DNA of 64,000 bases from Lyophyllum atratum. Taxonomy: Eukaryota; Basidiomycota; Agaricomycetes; Agaricales; Lyophyllaceae. Of the stretch, positions 26,301 to 36,612 are shown one piece after another. The stretch covers positions 558,001 through 622,000 of the forward strand of contig JACGCN010000027.1 of the NCBI GenBank assembly GCA_014905825.1, in the 5' to 3' direction. A program made the position numbers and the translations under genes. Position 1 is the stretch's first letter; each line of letters begins with the position of its first letter. The notes beneath the pieces were generated by a model that was not told the origin of the DNA, ran no database searches, and saw nothing but the letters and a program-made list of their open reading frames with translations.

Positions 26301-29300
26301 TTGCGATGCGACACGTCGGCTGACTTTTGCTTAGATATCCATCGACCCTTCACTCGCCCGAACGATCCCGACGTATCGACCCTCCATAACCTGGCTCGCG
26401 CGATCGTGCTATCGAACCTACAACGTACGTTTTGACGCAGCATCTCTGTTGGTATCCGCTAACTCTCTGCAGCAATGGCTGATCCATGGTCCCACCCGCC
26501 GACAAGAGAGGAGTTACACAAGAACCCTTCATTACTGCTGCATAAACGAAACGAGCTCGAAGGTCGAGGTACGTACTTTTAGGTTTCGTTGTAGTCTCTC
26601 CCTCAACTATGTTACAAACAGAAATCCAAGCTTTCGACGGGTTAGTAGGGGCCGTAATTGACGTCGGGCGGTATATAGTCACTAGTCCCAATGTGCGAAG
26701 CATATATTATCCACCTCTCGGCGGTGATCGTCCACTATATCTTCGCTCTAATCTGCGATATGGTGATGACGATCCTCTGATGTGGCCACAGAATTTTACA
26801 CATACTTCGTCCCATCTTCCTCTGATTCCACATCCACCTCGTGATCAAACCGACCCTATGTGCGTCCTGTGGGCTTTCCCAGCCAGGGAGGATTTTGTGC
26901 GGGAAGGGTCTTTGTTGGAAGGTCTGGGTCGCCTTCAGGGTTGGTATATTGCACGCCTCCGTATTCCTTGTCAACTTCTTGTAGACCGCGCGGCTGCCGA
27001 AAACCATAAATCGAATGAGTACATCCAGATCCTCGCCAACATGATCACCAGCTTCCTCGATCGCCTCTCGTACCTCCCAACGTCATTCCGCTTGGCCCAA
27101 CTTCTTGTCCGGGAAACCCAACGCATGGCCCTAGAACTACATGCGTGCTTGGATTTTGCAGATATCTACAAAGCACGGCTCATCCAAAATGCACAGGTAG
27201 ACCCCGACGCTAAGCTGGCGAGGGTCGTGGGTACATTCACCACGAGTCTTGAGATCTGCGCGGATCTATTTCGTGCAAAAATTCCGGTGTACTTAGTTCG
27301 GCCTTTCGCTGAGGCAACATCGATTCGCATCCTTGAGGTAGTGACCCCCATTACTGCTGAGGGTTTCATCCCACTCGACGAAGCTGTAAACCCTACGTAC
27401 AAAGCAATATATCGAGGCCGTACATGCACTGCCAAATACGCCGCCATGCTGATGTTCACCCGTGGATTGCAAACTTACCCGAACCCATTTGGCCACACTT
27501 GTGTCACGCCGCGAACGGAGCCTCTGCCAGCAACTACTACTCTGGTGAACCGAAAATCACGTGCTTATCAATATAGTCCTTGTAAGTAATGTTTCGTTTT
27601 CCTCGAGGCCGTCTTGTTCAATGTGCAAATTAGATGCACGCCGAACGAAGCCAAAGTCATCCTTCTATGAACCACAGGGTCGGGATAAGTTTGAAGATCC
27701 AGATGATCCCATCTACCCTCCTCCGATCCCTGCCTGGCGTGCAGCGCTGCGGAACGTTGACCGCACTATGACCAACGTCGTGAATGCCGAACAAGCACAT
27801 ACAGACTACAATTATGCTTTTCCAGAGCCGGCGTCATTCGTTGCAGTCGAGAAACGGGAGCGTCGTGATGCTGTGTTTCGTAGCTGGCTTCGTTATCGTC
27901 AAGCTCTTATCCACCGGTTCAGTTTCTCCACTTCCGATGCCCGCCCAATGTCAGGCAAGGCTTGGAAGATGCTTCTCAGCCTCGACTACCTAGAACAAGG
28001 ACCGTCAAAGCTGCGCACTGACACAAAGAACGCTGAACAGCGCGCGAACTTAAATGATTTCCTCCAAAATGCGCCCGAGATGGAAGGAGTAGAACTAAAT
28101 CCAGATGCTATCGACCCCGTTGCTTGGGAAGGCAAGGCGTTCGAGTCATTGGGTGACCAAGACTTCGAGGAGATTCTGTGGGAGCTGGCTGAACTCAACT
28201 TTCGACAAGAGCTCCTGGCTCTTGATTGCCGTGTATACTCACCTCCGGACGACTTGTCGCACTCCAGATCTCGTCAAGCACTGGTCACCGCATGCTTTCC
28301 GTCTGGCCAACTTCTCGTCGCCGCGCTTCCCGAGGCCAATCATGGCATTGCAAGCTACGACTCGAAAGAGCGGTGTCGATACCTTCTCGGGTTACAACGT
28401 TTGATGAGAGACTGGCCTGGCAAGAAGCCTGACATATTTAGTGTCGATCAAATTAAATGGCGCGAAGGCGATATTGACGAGCTGGAGGAGCGCATCGCTC
28501 AATTCTATACCCAGACGTTCTTTAATCATTTCAGGCGCGCACCTGTCATTCCTCGCCGACTCTCGCACAACGTACCTGGGTTAGTCTTACCCCCTCCTGC
28601 ATTCGAACACCTCAATCCCACCCCCATGGTCTATTATGATATGAATCAAATTTTGGAGGCCGAGGCCAAGAACTCAAAGGCGTAATCACTTGCTAGGTAT
28701 GTCATCCCATGTATCTCGCATCATTCATGGTTTCTGACTGGTCATTGTCTCAGCGCTTGGCCAGTACAATTAGATGATGTATAATGTAACTATCACGTAT
28801 CGATTCCAAATCTTGATGTCTCATGTGCTTTGACCACTAATGAGTGCCACCCAAAGACAACGCGGCGTTTGAATGTGTAGCTGGCCCAACACTAGTAGTA
28901 TGGTGCAACGCACACGAGTGGCACTCGTGAAGCTTCTCCTCCCGCTATCATGTCCCAGAAATGTCGACCTTTCAAGCGCAAGGGCGCTGCTGGTGGCTAC
29001 GACACGGATTCTGACGTCGAACCAGATGTCGAAGTCAACGTCGCGGTATCAGCATCCGGCTCGTCCGTCACCAGAACCGTTCACGAGCCTGTTCAGAAGC
29101 GCCCGCGAACTTCGCCACTGCCACAAATGACAGTCCAGCCTGAAGCAAGTACACAGCCGTCCGCGCCCACTGAAGAGCAGCAGAAGAAGCCACCTCGAAA
29201 ACAGGTGAGTCCGTTCCCGGCACCGTGACTCATCTTTCATTGACACCTAAGCACAGGGTGCGTCGGTTTTGATGGACACTTTCTCCAAGCATTTTGAAAG

Positions 29301-32300
29301 CCTTCAAGAGGCGATTCTCTCTACGGAGCACGATTCGCGTCTCGGCCAACCCTGTCCCTGCGGCAAAATTTCCGCCAAATTTCGCTGTACGGAATGTTTC
29401 CAGTCACACCTTCTTTGTAAAGAATGTATTGTGGCAGCACACCAACACCACCCGTTCCATTTCCTCGATGAATGGATTGGTACCTTCTTCCGTCGCGTGG
29501 AGCTATCAGAGCTCGACTTCGTGATCAGACTGGGGCATCACACCGGTCGGTGCCCAAACCACCCAGCCTCAAAGCCACCTCGTGCAACCATCGTCATTCA
29601 CGTTAACGGCGTCCACCGTACTCTCATTGAGTATTGTTACTGCAAAGTGGTACCTGACGCAGAGCAACTTGTTCGTGCTCGCCTGTTTCCCGCGACGATG
29701 AAACACCCAGAGACGGCAATGACCTTTGCGGTGCTCAAACATTTCCACATCAGCAACCTTACGTCCAAGAAATCCGCCTACGATTATGCCAAAACATTCA
29801 CAAGCCTTACGAACAACGCCTTTCCACACAAAGTCCCTGTAAGTTTATTGTTCATTCTCATTTTCGAAAGAATTTGACCCCCGCGCTCAGGATCGATATC
29901 GTGAATTCGCTGCGGCGTCACGTGTGTGGAATCACCTTGCCCTTGTTCGCCGAACTGGGCAGGCTCACGGGATCGATGCTGTTCTATGTCATCGCCGACG
30001 AAAATCCCTGACAGTTCGATGCCCAGCCTGCATTGAGGTCGGCTTCAACATCGATCCCGATATACTCAACGCTGCCACAGTTGAAGAGACGTAAGTGTCA
30101 GTTGACACGTGTGTATGCCTTTGTAACCTTTCGTTCTTCAGGCATAAGTATACACTTTTCCTATCGACGGATGGCAATTTCCGGCTGCAGCGCAAGAACA
30201 AGAATGACGATCCGGACGACACTGCCCTGAACAATGGCAACGCCTACTTCGTGCCTACGGAAGCATATAAGGAATACCTTAGACACACAAATTCCGTTCC
30301 CGAAGAGGTGCGACTTTCCCTGCCAGTCGTGGCCAGGCTGACGAATTCTTTTTTCCAGCCACCGACCTGTCCTCATCTTCAAGCGGGAAGACTTCAAAAT
30401 GTCATCAAGTTTAAAAACGCGGTCATCAGCGGTGTCGTGGCATTTCAATGCGCGCGACATGGCTTTTACATGCCACAGGGCACAGTAGACTTAGTCAAGG
30501 GCGAGGAGTAAGTCTATCTCTCCCGCGATCCGATCTACCTCCTGATTCATCATAGATTCCGGCGAACAGACTTTGCCCTAATGCTCGTTTTGGTCGAGTT
30601 ATGGCAGCTGCGCTGGATCCTCATCTCCTATGATATCTGGTGCCAATATGTCATCAACCTGCGCAAGCGGTTTTCGAAGTGGTTCCCTAGAATGGTCTCG
30701 ATACTTGACAAGATACGGGGAGCCATTCCCAAGATGCACGTCCTCAACCACGTCCTCCTTTGCATGCTCGCATGGTCTTTCACATACAAGAAGTATTCAG
30801 GAGAGACGTGGGGGGAGAATATAGAGGGTGGGTGGGCGGAACAGAATCAGTCGGCCGGGAGCACAAAGGAGATGAACGACGGGCACCGCCACGATGCCCT
30901 TGATGACTTCATGGGTTATTGGAATTGGACAAAGCTGCACCAGATGGGTATGTACATTTCTCGTAACTGTCCTTCTTGTCTAAGTGCATCCCTAGCTGCG
31001 ACGCTCGACCGCATGTACAAGACATGTATCAAGACTCTGAAGACGCGGGAGGATAACTTCGAGCAATTGACCGTCTTGCATCCAGAGGATCGGATCGCAG
31101 CCTGGAACGCGATGGACACGGAGGTGAAGGTGGTTGGCAATGTTGTCACGAGTGTCTACGAAGTTCAAGTCAAGAATGGCACGTTGACCGACTCAATTCG
31201 TCCTTCACCATTTGCTCATAGTATTTACAGGACCACCGACGCTTGGCACTGTCTACCAATCTCTTGTCCAAGACCAGGTGACATCGAAGCTGGGGACTGG
31301 GGACGTAGCTCTAGTCAATGTGGGTCTCCAATTAGAGCATACACAGTAAGACCTCTATATGGATTGCTTCTGTGCCATGTCTCACTGTATACCTTAGAGC
31401 GATGGTTTCTGCAAAGCTCGCTGACCATGTTGACAATGATCTCGCATCCCTTCGTGCGAAATTGAATCGCGATCTTTCGAACTGGCGACAAGACCAATTG
31501 GCGGCTTTTCCAGTCCTGAGCAATCAACTCTCCGTTGTGGACGCATCTACACCGGAGAAAGCTCCACTCCTCCTGCCGTCGTCGTTCAAACCGGAGCAGC
31601 GCGAGGCTTTGGGGCTCAATGGCTTGGCCGTGATCGAGTACAAGCTTCGTGAAGGTCAAGCCCATGATGCGCTCGCTGAACTTCGACTGGCAATCAAGAC
31701 TTGTAATGCGAACCTCGAATTCAAGAAGAAATTCGTACATGGTCAAAAGCCCAACACCCGCGCCCAGCAGTACTTGCGCACCCTCGAAGCAGAGAAGAAG
31801 GCTGCCGCAGGGAAATACCGGCGCGCTTATACAGCGCTGCTGTCCCTGGGTCTGTCTAAGGACAACAAAACTCTCGAGCCACTACTCGACGATCAACTGT
31901 GGATGAAGAATGTCACGGAGCAGCATAAACTTGGGAGTTCGCGGACACAGGATCCATGGTTTTGGCTCATAGGGCGGCCGAGTGGGATGTCTACAGAGGA
32001 AGAGAATGAATGGAGCATCGAGAGTATGGTATGCTGTTTGGTTTCGTGTCTATATTTTACTGACTCGATTTCAGTGGACAGAGTCAAATGGTTTCGCGAT
32101 CGGGCCGCGCGTGATCGGGCGAGGGAGGAGAAGGAGATCCTGGAAGAGGAGTTCCGGCGAAGCATTGCCTCGTTCCATCGAATGTCCGAGGTATGGTCCG
32201 AACTTGCGAGCAAGAAACCTGCCCCAGGGTACACCGCGTACTGCCACAAACAGGCGGCGATGTATTCCTCATTAGCATCCGATTGTGAGAAGAAGCGCGA

Positions 32301-33659
32301 CGATGCTTTTAGGTTGACTTCGTAGGCTACTTCGGATTTTCTCCTTACACTTCTCGTTGACTTGTCCTTGACTTGCCCTTACACTTCTGCTTAGTCTTCA
32401 TCGTACACTTGCCCTTACACTTCATCGTACACTTGCCCTACACTTCCGCTTAGTCTTCATCGTACACTTGCCCTCACACTTCCGCTTAGGCTTCATACAT
32501 TATACACTAAAGACACTTCTTGTTGACTTGTCCTTACACTTGTGCTTAGGCTTCCTCGTACACTTCCTGAGGCTTTCTCGTACACTTGAACTAGACTGAC
32601 CCTTGACTTCTGCTTAGGCTTCTATTATATTGTCTTAGAATTGTAGGCTAGACTCCAGCCTAACGTTGTTGGAAATGTAAGGTACACTTAAGTCTATGGA
32701 CTTCGATTGGTGTGGTTAGGGACTCACCTACTCTCTAGGAAGGTCGTGTCATCACGACGAACGACATGAACCTCACACAAGAGCTACACGTCATTCAAGC
32801 GCATCTCTTACACTATGCCTCACTGCTCCAAGACTTCCGCAAATCGGTCGAATTCGTGCTAGAGACACCATACCCGGCACTGGATAACCCTACGTTCTAC
32901 TCCGCAGAAAAAAAGGCTCGATCGCAGGAGCTCTTGAAGAAGGAATGTAACAACCTGTTAAGGGAAATCGACAGACTTGAGATGAGTAGGGTGATGCAGG
33001 GCAAGAGACTTAAGAACGTGATGAATCTGGTGCGAATGCCCGCCGCTTGCCTCTCGTGAACATTCCACTAAACCCGCAACGCAGGGATTCAGTAGTGTGA
33101 ACATCGAGGATAGCAGGCATATGCGGAAGCTTACTGAAGCCGCGGTGAAGGACAGCGCAGGTTTGTTGCATTCGCCCTTCCATTTCTACACATCACGTCT
33201 GATCGCCCTCAAAAAGCAATGAAGCAGATCGCGTACCTCACCATGTTCTTTCTCCCGGCATCACTCGTCGCGGTTCGCACCTCCCAAAACCTTCCTATAT
33301 TCATAAATTCACTCTCTTCACTACAGGGAATATTCGGGATGAACGTCGTCGAGATCAACCCTTCCTCCAATGGTACCCTCGTGCAATATGTCGCAACTGC
33401 TATTCCCATGACAATCGTGACGGTATGGGTCATCGTAGCTTTCCGGTTCCACCCAGGTAATCCACGGCGAGCAGGACTGCGTGAAGGCGACGCAATGGAG
33501 GACTACAATAAAGAAAAGCGGACAGATAGATCTGCCCTTTGGAACATGCTCGGCCGCGTTGGGTGGCCGATCATGATTATACTAGAATTGGTCGAGCGAC
33601 GAAGGGTGCCGGTGAAGACGGGCTCCAGGAGTCGGGTCCAGTTCGGGTCAGGGATCTGA
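20306..33659 (+). CDS. CorA-like divalent cation transporter, interrupted in an intron by a transposon
   Basis: The protein resembles fungal CorA/ZntB-like Mg2+ or Zn2+ channels. Exons before the transposon start at MQSPVPYRLRSATVDFEAF (20306) and give LRAMFLENLSGPVLQMIGTK, YNVEPFFFSSSLGWIPARYQEE, HITITLTFIRTMQNPTTL, DRILLPDLLALHMVRTP, and ILWYALYAWDETLEVLYAHICFL, ending at a GTACGT donor (21706). The frame resumes after a CTCTAG acceptor (32731) with EGRVITTNDMNLTQELHVIQAHLLHYASLLQDFRKSVEFV, then EIDRLEMSRVMQGKRLKNVMNL, MKQIAYLTMFFLPASLVA and GIFGMNVVEI, holding the GMN signature between two transmembrane helices. The break is phase 0 on both sides, so splicing an 11-kb intron would restore the protein. 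The left donor at 20900 is non-consensus in my model. Whether the long intron is spliced is unknown. Confidence 0.8.
21753..21803. repeat. Left terminal inverted motif of the transposon
   Basis: AGATAGGCTAAGTGTAC (21753-21769) followed after about 20 nt by TAGACTTAGCCTAC (21790-21803). The reverse complement of the right end has CATAGACTTAAGTGTAC and GAGTCTAGCCTAC with similar spacing, so the two ends form an imperfect terminal inverted repeat. Confidence 0.6.
21940..22195. repeat. Left subterminal short repeats
   Basis: Several copies of short words of the kind CATAAGTGTAACAAGC, AAGCGTACAAAGCAT and CAAGCGTAG lie between the left end and the first accessory gene. They are the reverse complement in type of the ACACTTGCCC/GCTTAG words at the right end. 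Such arrays commonly bind transposase. Confidence 0.5.
22200..24677 (-). CDS. Transposon accessory protein, HMG-like segment and RG-rich tail
   Basis: A multi-exon gene starting MSTPPADSTSSG at 24677 and ending in the last long exon at 22200. Exon 1 (24327-24677) gives FTGPQRGHLMKHMPNYATYV and WVMDNVYPGYVQEF. Exon 2 has NAVKLFAAENSDAI, then LWHKHKNELYDELD and HNKYETMAAEHN, which is like an HMG-box helix with W, K and Y positions. Further exons give LESMCGWGHEGHGDVAFFVQVAYRNEKD and NPLTISFNEDG. The last exon is low complexity: Pro/Ser/Ala blocks, a run of RGRGRG repeats (about 22740-22840), and basic RRSSRKRKAAEADEE near the end. It looks like a nuclear DNA- or RNA-binding protein. The join near 23645-23690 requires a weak donor or is frame-disrupted. 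Transcribed away from the second accessory gene. Function unknown. Confidence 0.6.
24678..26474. promoter_or_regulatory. Divergent intergenic region of the transposon
   Basis: About 1.8 kb separate the two divergently transcribed accessory genes. No coding sequence is supported. It contains the inverted and direct repeats listed separately and a short internal duplication of a TTCTCACCTTCA..CCCACGTC sequence (about 25850-25920). Confidence 0.5.
25474..26187. repeat. Inverted and direct 60-bp repeats in the transposon's central region
   Basis: Three arms share one sequence. Arm 1 (25474-25534) begins AGGCGAGATCAGCCGTTTG. Arm 2 (26001-26061) is almost its exact reverse complement, with one or two mismatches over about 61 nt. 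Arm 3 (26134-26187) is a diverged direct copy of arm 2. A CTTGAGGTCG-type word lies outside arms 1 and 2 in matching inverted position. Placed between divergent genes, the arms could be shared regulatory sequence or part of a cruciform. Confidence 0.8.
26475..28685 (+). CDS. Conserved unknown transposon protein
   Basis: Three exons, 26475-26568, 26622-27581 and 27634-28685, join in frame with good GT-AG sites (GTACGT and GTAAGT donors). The protein is about 700 residues and starts MADPWSHPPTREELHKNP. Segments of note are LMWPQNFTHTSSHLPLIPHPPRD, VLWAFPAREDFVREGSL, SFLDRLSYLPTSFRLAQLLVRETQR, PPIPAWRAALRNVDRTM, AWKMLLSLDYLEQGPSK, and a C-terminal YYDMNQILEAEAKN. I recognise it as a protein type that goes with KDZ elements in mushrooms but know no function or named domain. 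It lies between the divergent repeats and the transposase, and is transcribed with the transposase strand. No stop or frameshift was found. Confidence 0.75.
28950..32325 (+). CDS. KDZ transposase with CxC2-like cysteine cluster
   Basis: Catalyses movement of the element. Exon 1 (28950-29204) encodes a basic, Pro-rich leader; exon 2 (29257-29838) holds the cysteine cluster CPCGKISAKFRCTECF, then LLCKECIVAAHQHHPFH with LDEWIG. Exon 3 from 29891 continues DRYREFAAASRVWNHL and CPACIEVGFNIDPDIL. The core shows FLSTDGNFRLQRKNK (about 30160), ISYDIWCQY (about 30625) and GENIEGGWAEQNQSAG (about 30815), which supply the expected D, D and E of a DDE-type site, then TKEMNDGHRHDALDDFMGYWNWTKLHQM. The C-terminal third is helical and Lys/Glu rich, ending FRLTS. 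At least six introns are needed and the junctions I tested keep frame. The element may therefore be, or recently have been, active. Confidence 0.85.
32330..32640. repeat. Right subterminal short tandem repeats
   Basis: A run of near-identical units of about 35-40 nt, each built of CGTACACTTGCCC, ACACTTC and GCTTAGTCTTCAT words, repeated about six to eight times with small changes. They lie between the transposase stop and the right end, mirroring those at the left end. Confidence 0.8.
32643..32697. repeat. Right terminal inverted motif of the transposon
   Basis: GTAGGCTAGACTC (32643-32655) and GTACACTTAAGTCTAT (32682-32697) are the inverted counterparts of the left-end motifs at 21753-21803. 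Confidence 0.6.
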
Positions 33660-34164
33660 ATTGATTTCTGGGGGATCGCTCACATGGACTGATCTACGGA
33701 GAAATACCTACTCATCTATCTCCTCTATACCTGCCTCAATTTATACCTGCGTCAGCCGCATTGTGCTGCGCAAATACCACAAGTATCCTAATATCTTACC
33801 ACGTACAGATCCAGTCAAATCACCGGGTCGGATGATACTATGGGCATCTTGAACGAGTTTTTACTCAAGAGAGATACAGCATATGAGTCGTATCCAGGAC
33901 GCGTGCGCGAGAGGGTGTTCCAACGCATCCGTATGATGAGCGAGAGCGAGAATGCTGAGAAATGTGTCCAGATGATATCGATAAAGTACGTCACGCCACA
34001 TGATTGGCTTCCACCGCATTCCGAGACCAGTCGCCCGCAAAAAGTAGATGGCTTTCAGAACACAAAACGCGTCCATTCTCCACCACGCCTGCAAAATCCC
34101 AGGTCTGTTCTTGCTGCAGGCTGCACTCATACAATTGATGCTAACTACGAGGGGAAGCTTTAAA
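33660..34164. other. Intergenic, no gene seen
   Basis: Lies between the CorA-like stop and the nuclease-like gene start on the same strand. Short frames only; should contain the downstream promoter. Confidence 0.45.
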
Positions 34165-34806
34165 ATGCCTTGGCCTCCTGCGCTAGTTCAGCAATTCGAT
34201 TTGGTTGACCCTGGTACGCCCGATGAAAGAGAATACTATGCCCCATATAATACACTTTTGCAACTTCTATTCCCGATCGAGCAGAACTTCCTAGTCTCCC
34301 CTGAACCCAAAGGTCCCGTATTCCCCGACACCAGGGAGGACGCCACAATCTTTGTTGTCAAGGCGGACGGGCATCCAGTGTTCTGTCTCGAGGTGAAGCC
34401 CTTTCGCGACATTTATGAGGTCGGCACACGAGGGGCTGCTGACCGCGAAATGCGAGAGAGGTTTCAGCGCCTCATTGGGGACCTCATTACACCGAAGCTA
34501 TACGGACTAAGCGCAATGGGTCCGCTGTTCGCAGTGTATGAGTACACGGCGGCGACATCAGCAGTAGAGCCTGAGGCTATTCCTCCGCATCCGAGGCTGG
34601 TAAACGACATTGCCCCGGTGGACAGGTGGGAGAACGATCTGTTGGAAGACGCAGGCGAGGTAAAGATGAGGAAAGTCGTCCAGGCGGTGAAAGCGATGTG
34701 CCAGGCTGCGAGAAAGGTCAGTACCCTTACGTTTCTTTTGGAAGGCACTGAAACTCGTGATACCCTCCCATTCATTATCTTCCTGGATAGAAGGCCAACA
34801 TTTTGA
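34165..34806 (+). CDS. Small protein of a PD-(D/E)XK-like fungal family (paralogue 2)
   Basis: Paralogue of the gene at 1493-2116. I chose the ATG at 34165 (MPWPPALVQQFDLVD) because similarity to the paralogue begins there, although the frame is open further upstream. Shared blocks are YAPYNTLLQLLFPIEQ, ATIFVVKADGHPVFCLEVKP near residue 70, GAADREMRERFQRLIGDL, PKLYGLSAMGPLFAVYEY, and DRWENDLLEDAGEVKMR..V..VKAMC. The LEVKP strand keeps the E-x-K pattern of PD-(D/E)XK nucleases, whereas paralogue 1 has LDVKP. The end is uncertain: a GTCAGT donor after AARK could replace the last 25 or so residues. Function is inferred only from fold-like pattern. Confidence 0.6.
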   Translation: MPWPPALVQQFDLVDPGTPDEREYYAPYNTLLQLLFPIEQNFLVSPEPKGPVFPDTREDATIFVVKADGHPVFCLEVKPFRDIYEVGTRGAADREMRERFQRLIGDLITPKLYGLSAMGPLFAVYEYTAATSAVEPEAIPPHPRLVNDIAPVDRWENDLLEDAGEVKMRKVVQAVKAMCQAARKVSTLTFLLEGTETRDTLPFIIFLDRRPTF

Positions 34807-35203
34807 CTCGTATCGCAGAGACTCAATCATGAAGGTATTGCATGTATCGCCGGGTGGCGTTTGCTACGATGTATTGATGGTCACATTCTGGCGCTCTATC
34901 TTTGGACGGATGGTACCAAGGCGACGGATGGAAATCGAGGCTGTTGATACAAACTAGAAGTCGGGCTCAACTCACCCCATAAGTTCAACTGGTGAAGAAA
35001 CGCCGAAAGCCATGCTACGAGTGCGGAGAGACGCACTATAGAGCACGACTGTTGATAGGGAAGAGATATTATTTGTGGTCGTGATCACGTAAATGTAGGA
35101 GCAGAGTGTGTGTGATTCCTTAGAGCAGTACGCCTAGAGGGTATAATGATGGTCCAGAAGGAAGTGAATTGTATAATGCAGTAGCATGGTCACCTAACTG
35201 ACA
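34807..35203. other. Intergenic, no gene seen
   Basis: Between a plus-strand and a minus-strand gene that converge. No feature beyond 3' flanks. Confidence 0.45.
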
Positions 35204-36044
35204 TCACAGTTTGTTTCCGCATATCGTGCAGACCTCGTCTTTATCCAGGCTATGAATCTGCATTAGCACAAAATCATTGATTACTGTATTTATCAACTCA
35301 CAAGAGGCACACAAGCCCAAATGGAAAGAGAATCTGAGGGAAAAGATAAACATTAGGGAAGTCGTCGACCTAGAATTCAAATAGCACAGGGATGTCGGTA
35401 CTGACCACTGCTGTGATAATCCCACAAACTCCATACTTTGTTTTCCGTGAATGATTGCCTTGTGCACATCTCGCAAATTCTATACCGTGTTCAGAATATC
35501 AAGCACCGGAAATCGTAGACTGAGGAATCTTACGAGCAGCGCGATACTGTTCGCCAAGTGCTGGTGCCGACATTTCTTGCGTGGGCTGCGAAGGCATCCA
35601 TGCGGATTGGGGTGCACCGTGCGGGTTCGGTTGGGGTGTCGGATGGCCTTGTGATAGAGGTGTCTGGTGCCACTCTGGTCGGGGTGCATGCGCAGCCTGA
35701 TGTTGTTCACCGGGCGGTGGAGACGATGTTGTTTGCGTGGGGTGTGAAGGTGACTGTGCGGGCTGGGACGCATGCAGATTAGGTTGAGAAAGCGGATGCG
35801 ATTGTGGCTGAGGTAGTTCTGGTCGGGATGTCGGGGCAGTGGATGATGGGGTAGTCTGGTGCTGTGCACTGAGCTCTGCGGTAGACGTTGTTGGAGGACT
35901 TGTTAGCGAAGTCGGCTGAGATGTTTGTTGCCACCCGGGTTCAAGGGGTGGCTGATCGTCGACGTCTGTATAGGGGGGAGGCGCCACTGATACAGGTGAG
36001 GGTGTAGGCACATCCGAGGCTTTTGTGGCATGCATCGAGGACAT
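35204..36044 (-). CDS. BRI3/LITAF-like small membrane protein, copy 1
   Basis: Exon 1 starts MSSMHATKASDVPTP at 36044 and encodes a Pro/Gln/Ser-rich leader with a PPPYTDVDDQPP (PPxY) motif and ends near MSAPALGEQYRAAR. The next exon gives EFARCAQGNHSRKTKYGVCGIITAVV; then LFPFGLVCLL, a hydrophobic stretch; and a last short exon HSLDKDEVCTICGNKL. The layout (Pro-rich leader, small Cys element, hydrophobic hairpin, C-x-x-C ribbon) is like animal BRI3 and LITAF proteins, which sit on lysosome/endosome membranes and recruit PPxY-binding ubiquitin ligases. Two relatives follow at 36613 and 39442 on the same strand. The family name is by resemblance. Confidence 0.6.
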
Positions 36045-36612
36045 AATTTTGGGAAAGAGGAAGTTCTTTCTCGTGAGCGCGTCACCGGGGGAGATATATT
36101 TCGGAGTTCACAATGAAATCAAAATGATTGATCGTTGGTGTCGCCGCCTATCAAAATAGCTGTTCCCAGAGCTATCGAGATCAAACGGTAAAATTGTGGA
36201 GTGGCAGTGGCTGAGGAACTTGACTCCCTAGGCTCTGGGCTGGTGAAAGTTGGGTTGGGTGACTTGGAAAGACACTTTTCAAAACATCTACTCGCCATCA
36301 GGACACTCTCAGCATATTCTTGCTGAGGGGGCCATGGTAAGAAAATACAAAAAAGCTCAATATGAGAACTGAGATGCACAGCTGAGGAAATCGAATAGTT
36401 TGGCCAGGACGGTCATTAACTTGGAATGACTGGGCACCAGCAGACAAGACCAGATATCGCGAGCGACGAGGTGAGGATGGGCCAGACGCGGGGCAAAAGT
36501 CGAATTTCAGTGCAACCTTCTTTAAGAATAAAGAAACATGCGCGGGTGGTATGCTGCTAGTGTCCGGATAGAATTGAAACGAATAGCGTGGGTAGCGAGG
36601 ACGCAGATATTA
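36045..36612. other. Intergenic between BRI3-like copies 1 and 2
   Basis: Holds the promoter of copy 1. A weak minus frame at 36119-36379 has no recognisable content. Confidence 0.4.

Larger units (their letters stand above)
21741..32713. mobile_element. KDZ-type DNA transposon, about 11 kb
   Basis: The segment separates two halves of one host exon pair and carries its own three genes: a minus-strand accessory gene, a plus-strand accessory gene, and a plus-strand transposase with a CxC2-like cysteine cluster. Ends carry matched inverted motifs (21753-21803 against 32643-32697) and arrays of short subterminal repeats in opposite orientation. The words GGTTAG and GGGACT occur on both flanks (21734-21747 and 32714-32724) and are candidates for target-site duplication, but they are imperfect, so the exact ends are unsettled by some tens of bases. 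Kyakuja-Dileera-Zisupton (KDZ) elements of this size and gene content are known in agaricomycetes. It sits inside an intron of the CorA-like gene. Confidence 0.85.

Noticed and set aside
21706..32731. Reading the CorA-like gene as two separate truncated genes or a pseudogene
   Set aside because: The break lies exactly at donor and acceptor sites with matching phase, and the order of conserved blocks is continuous.
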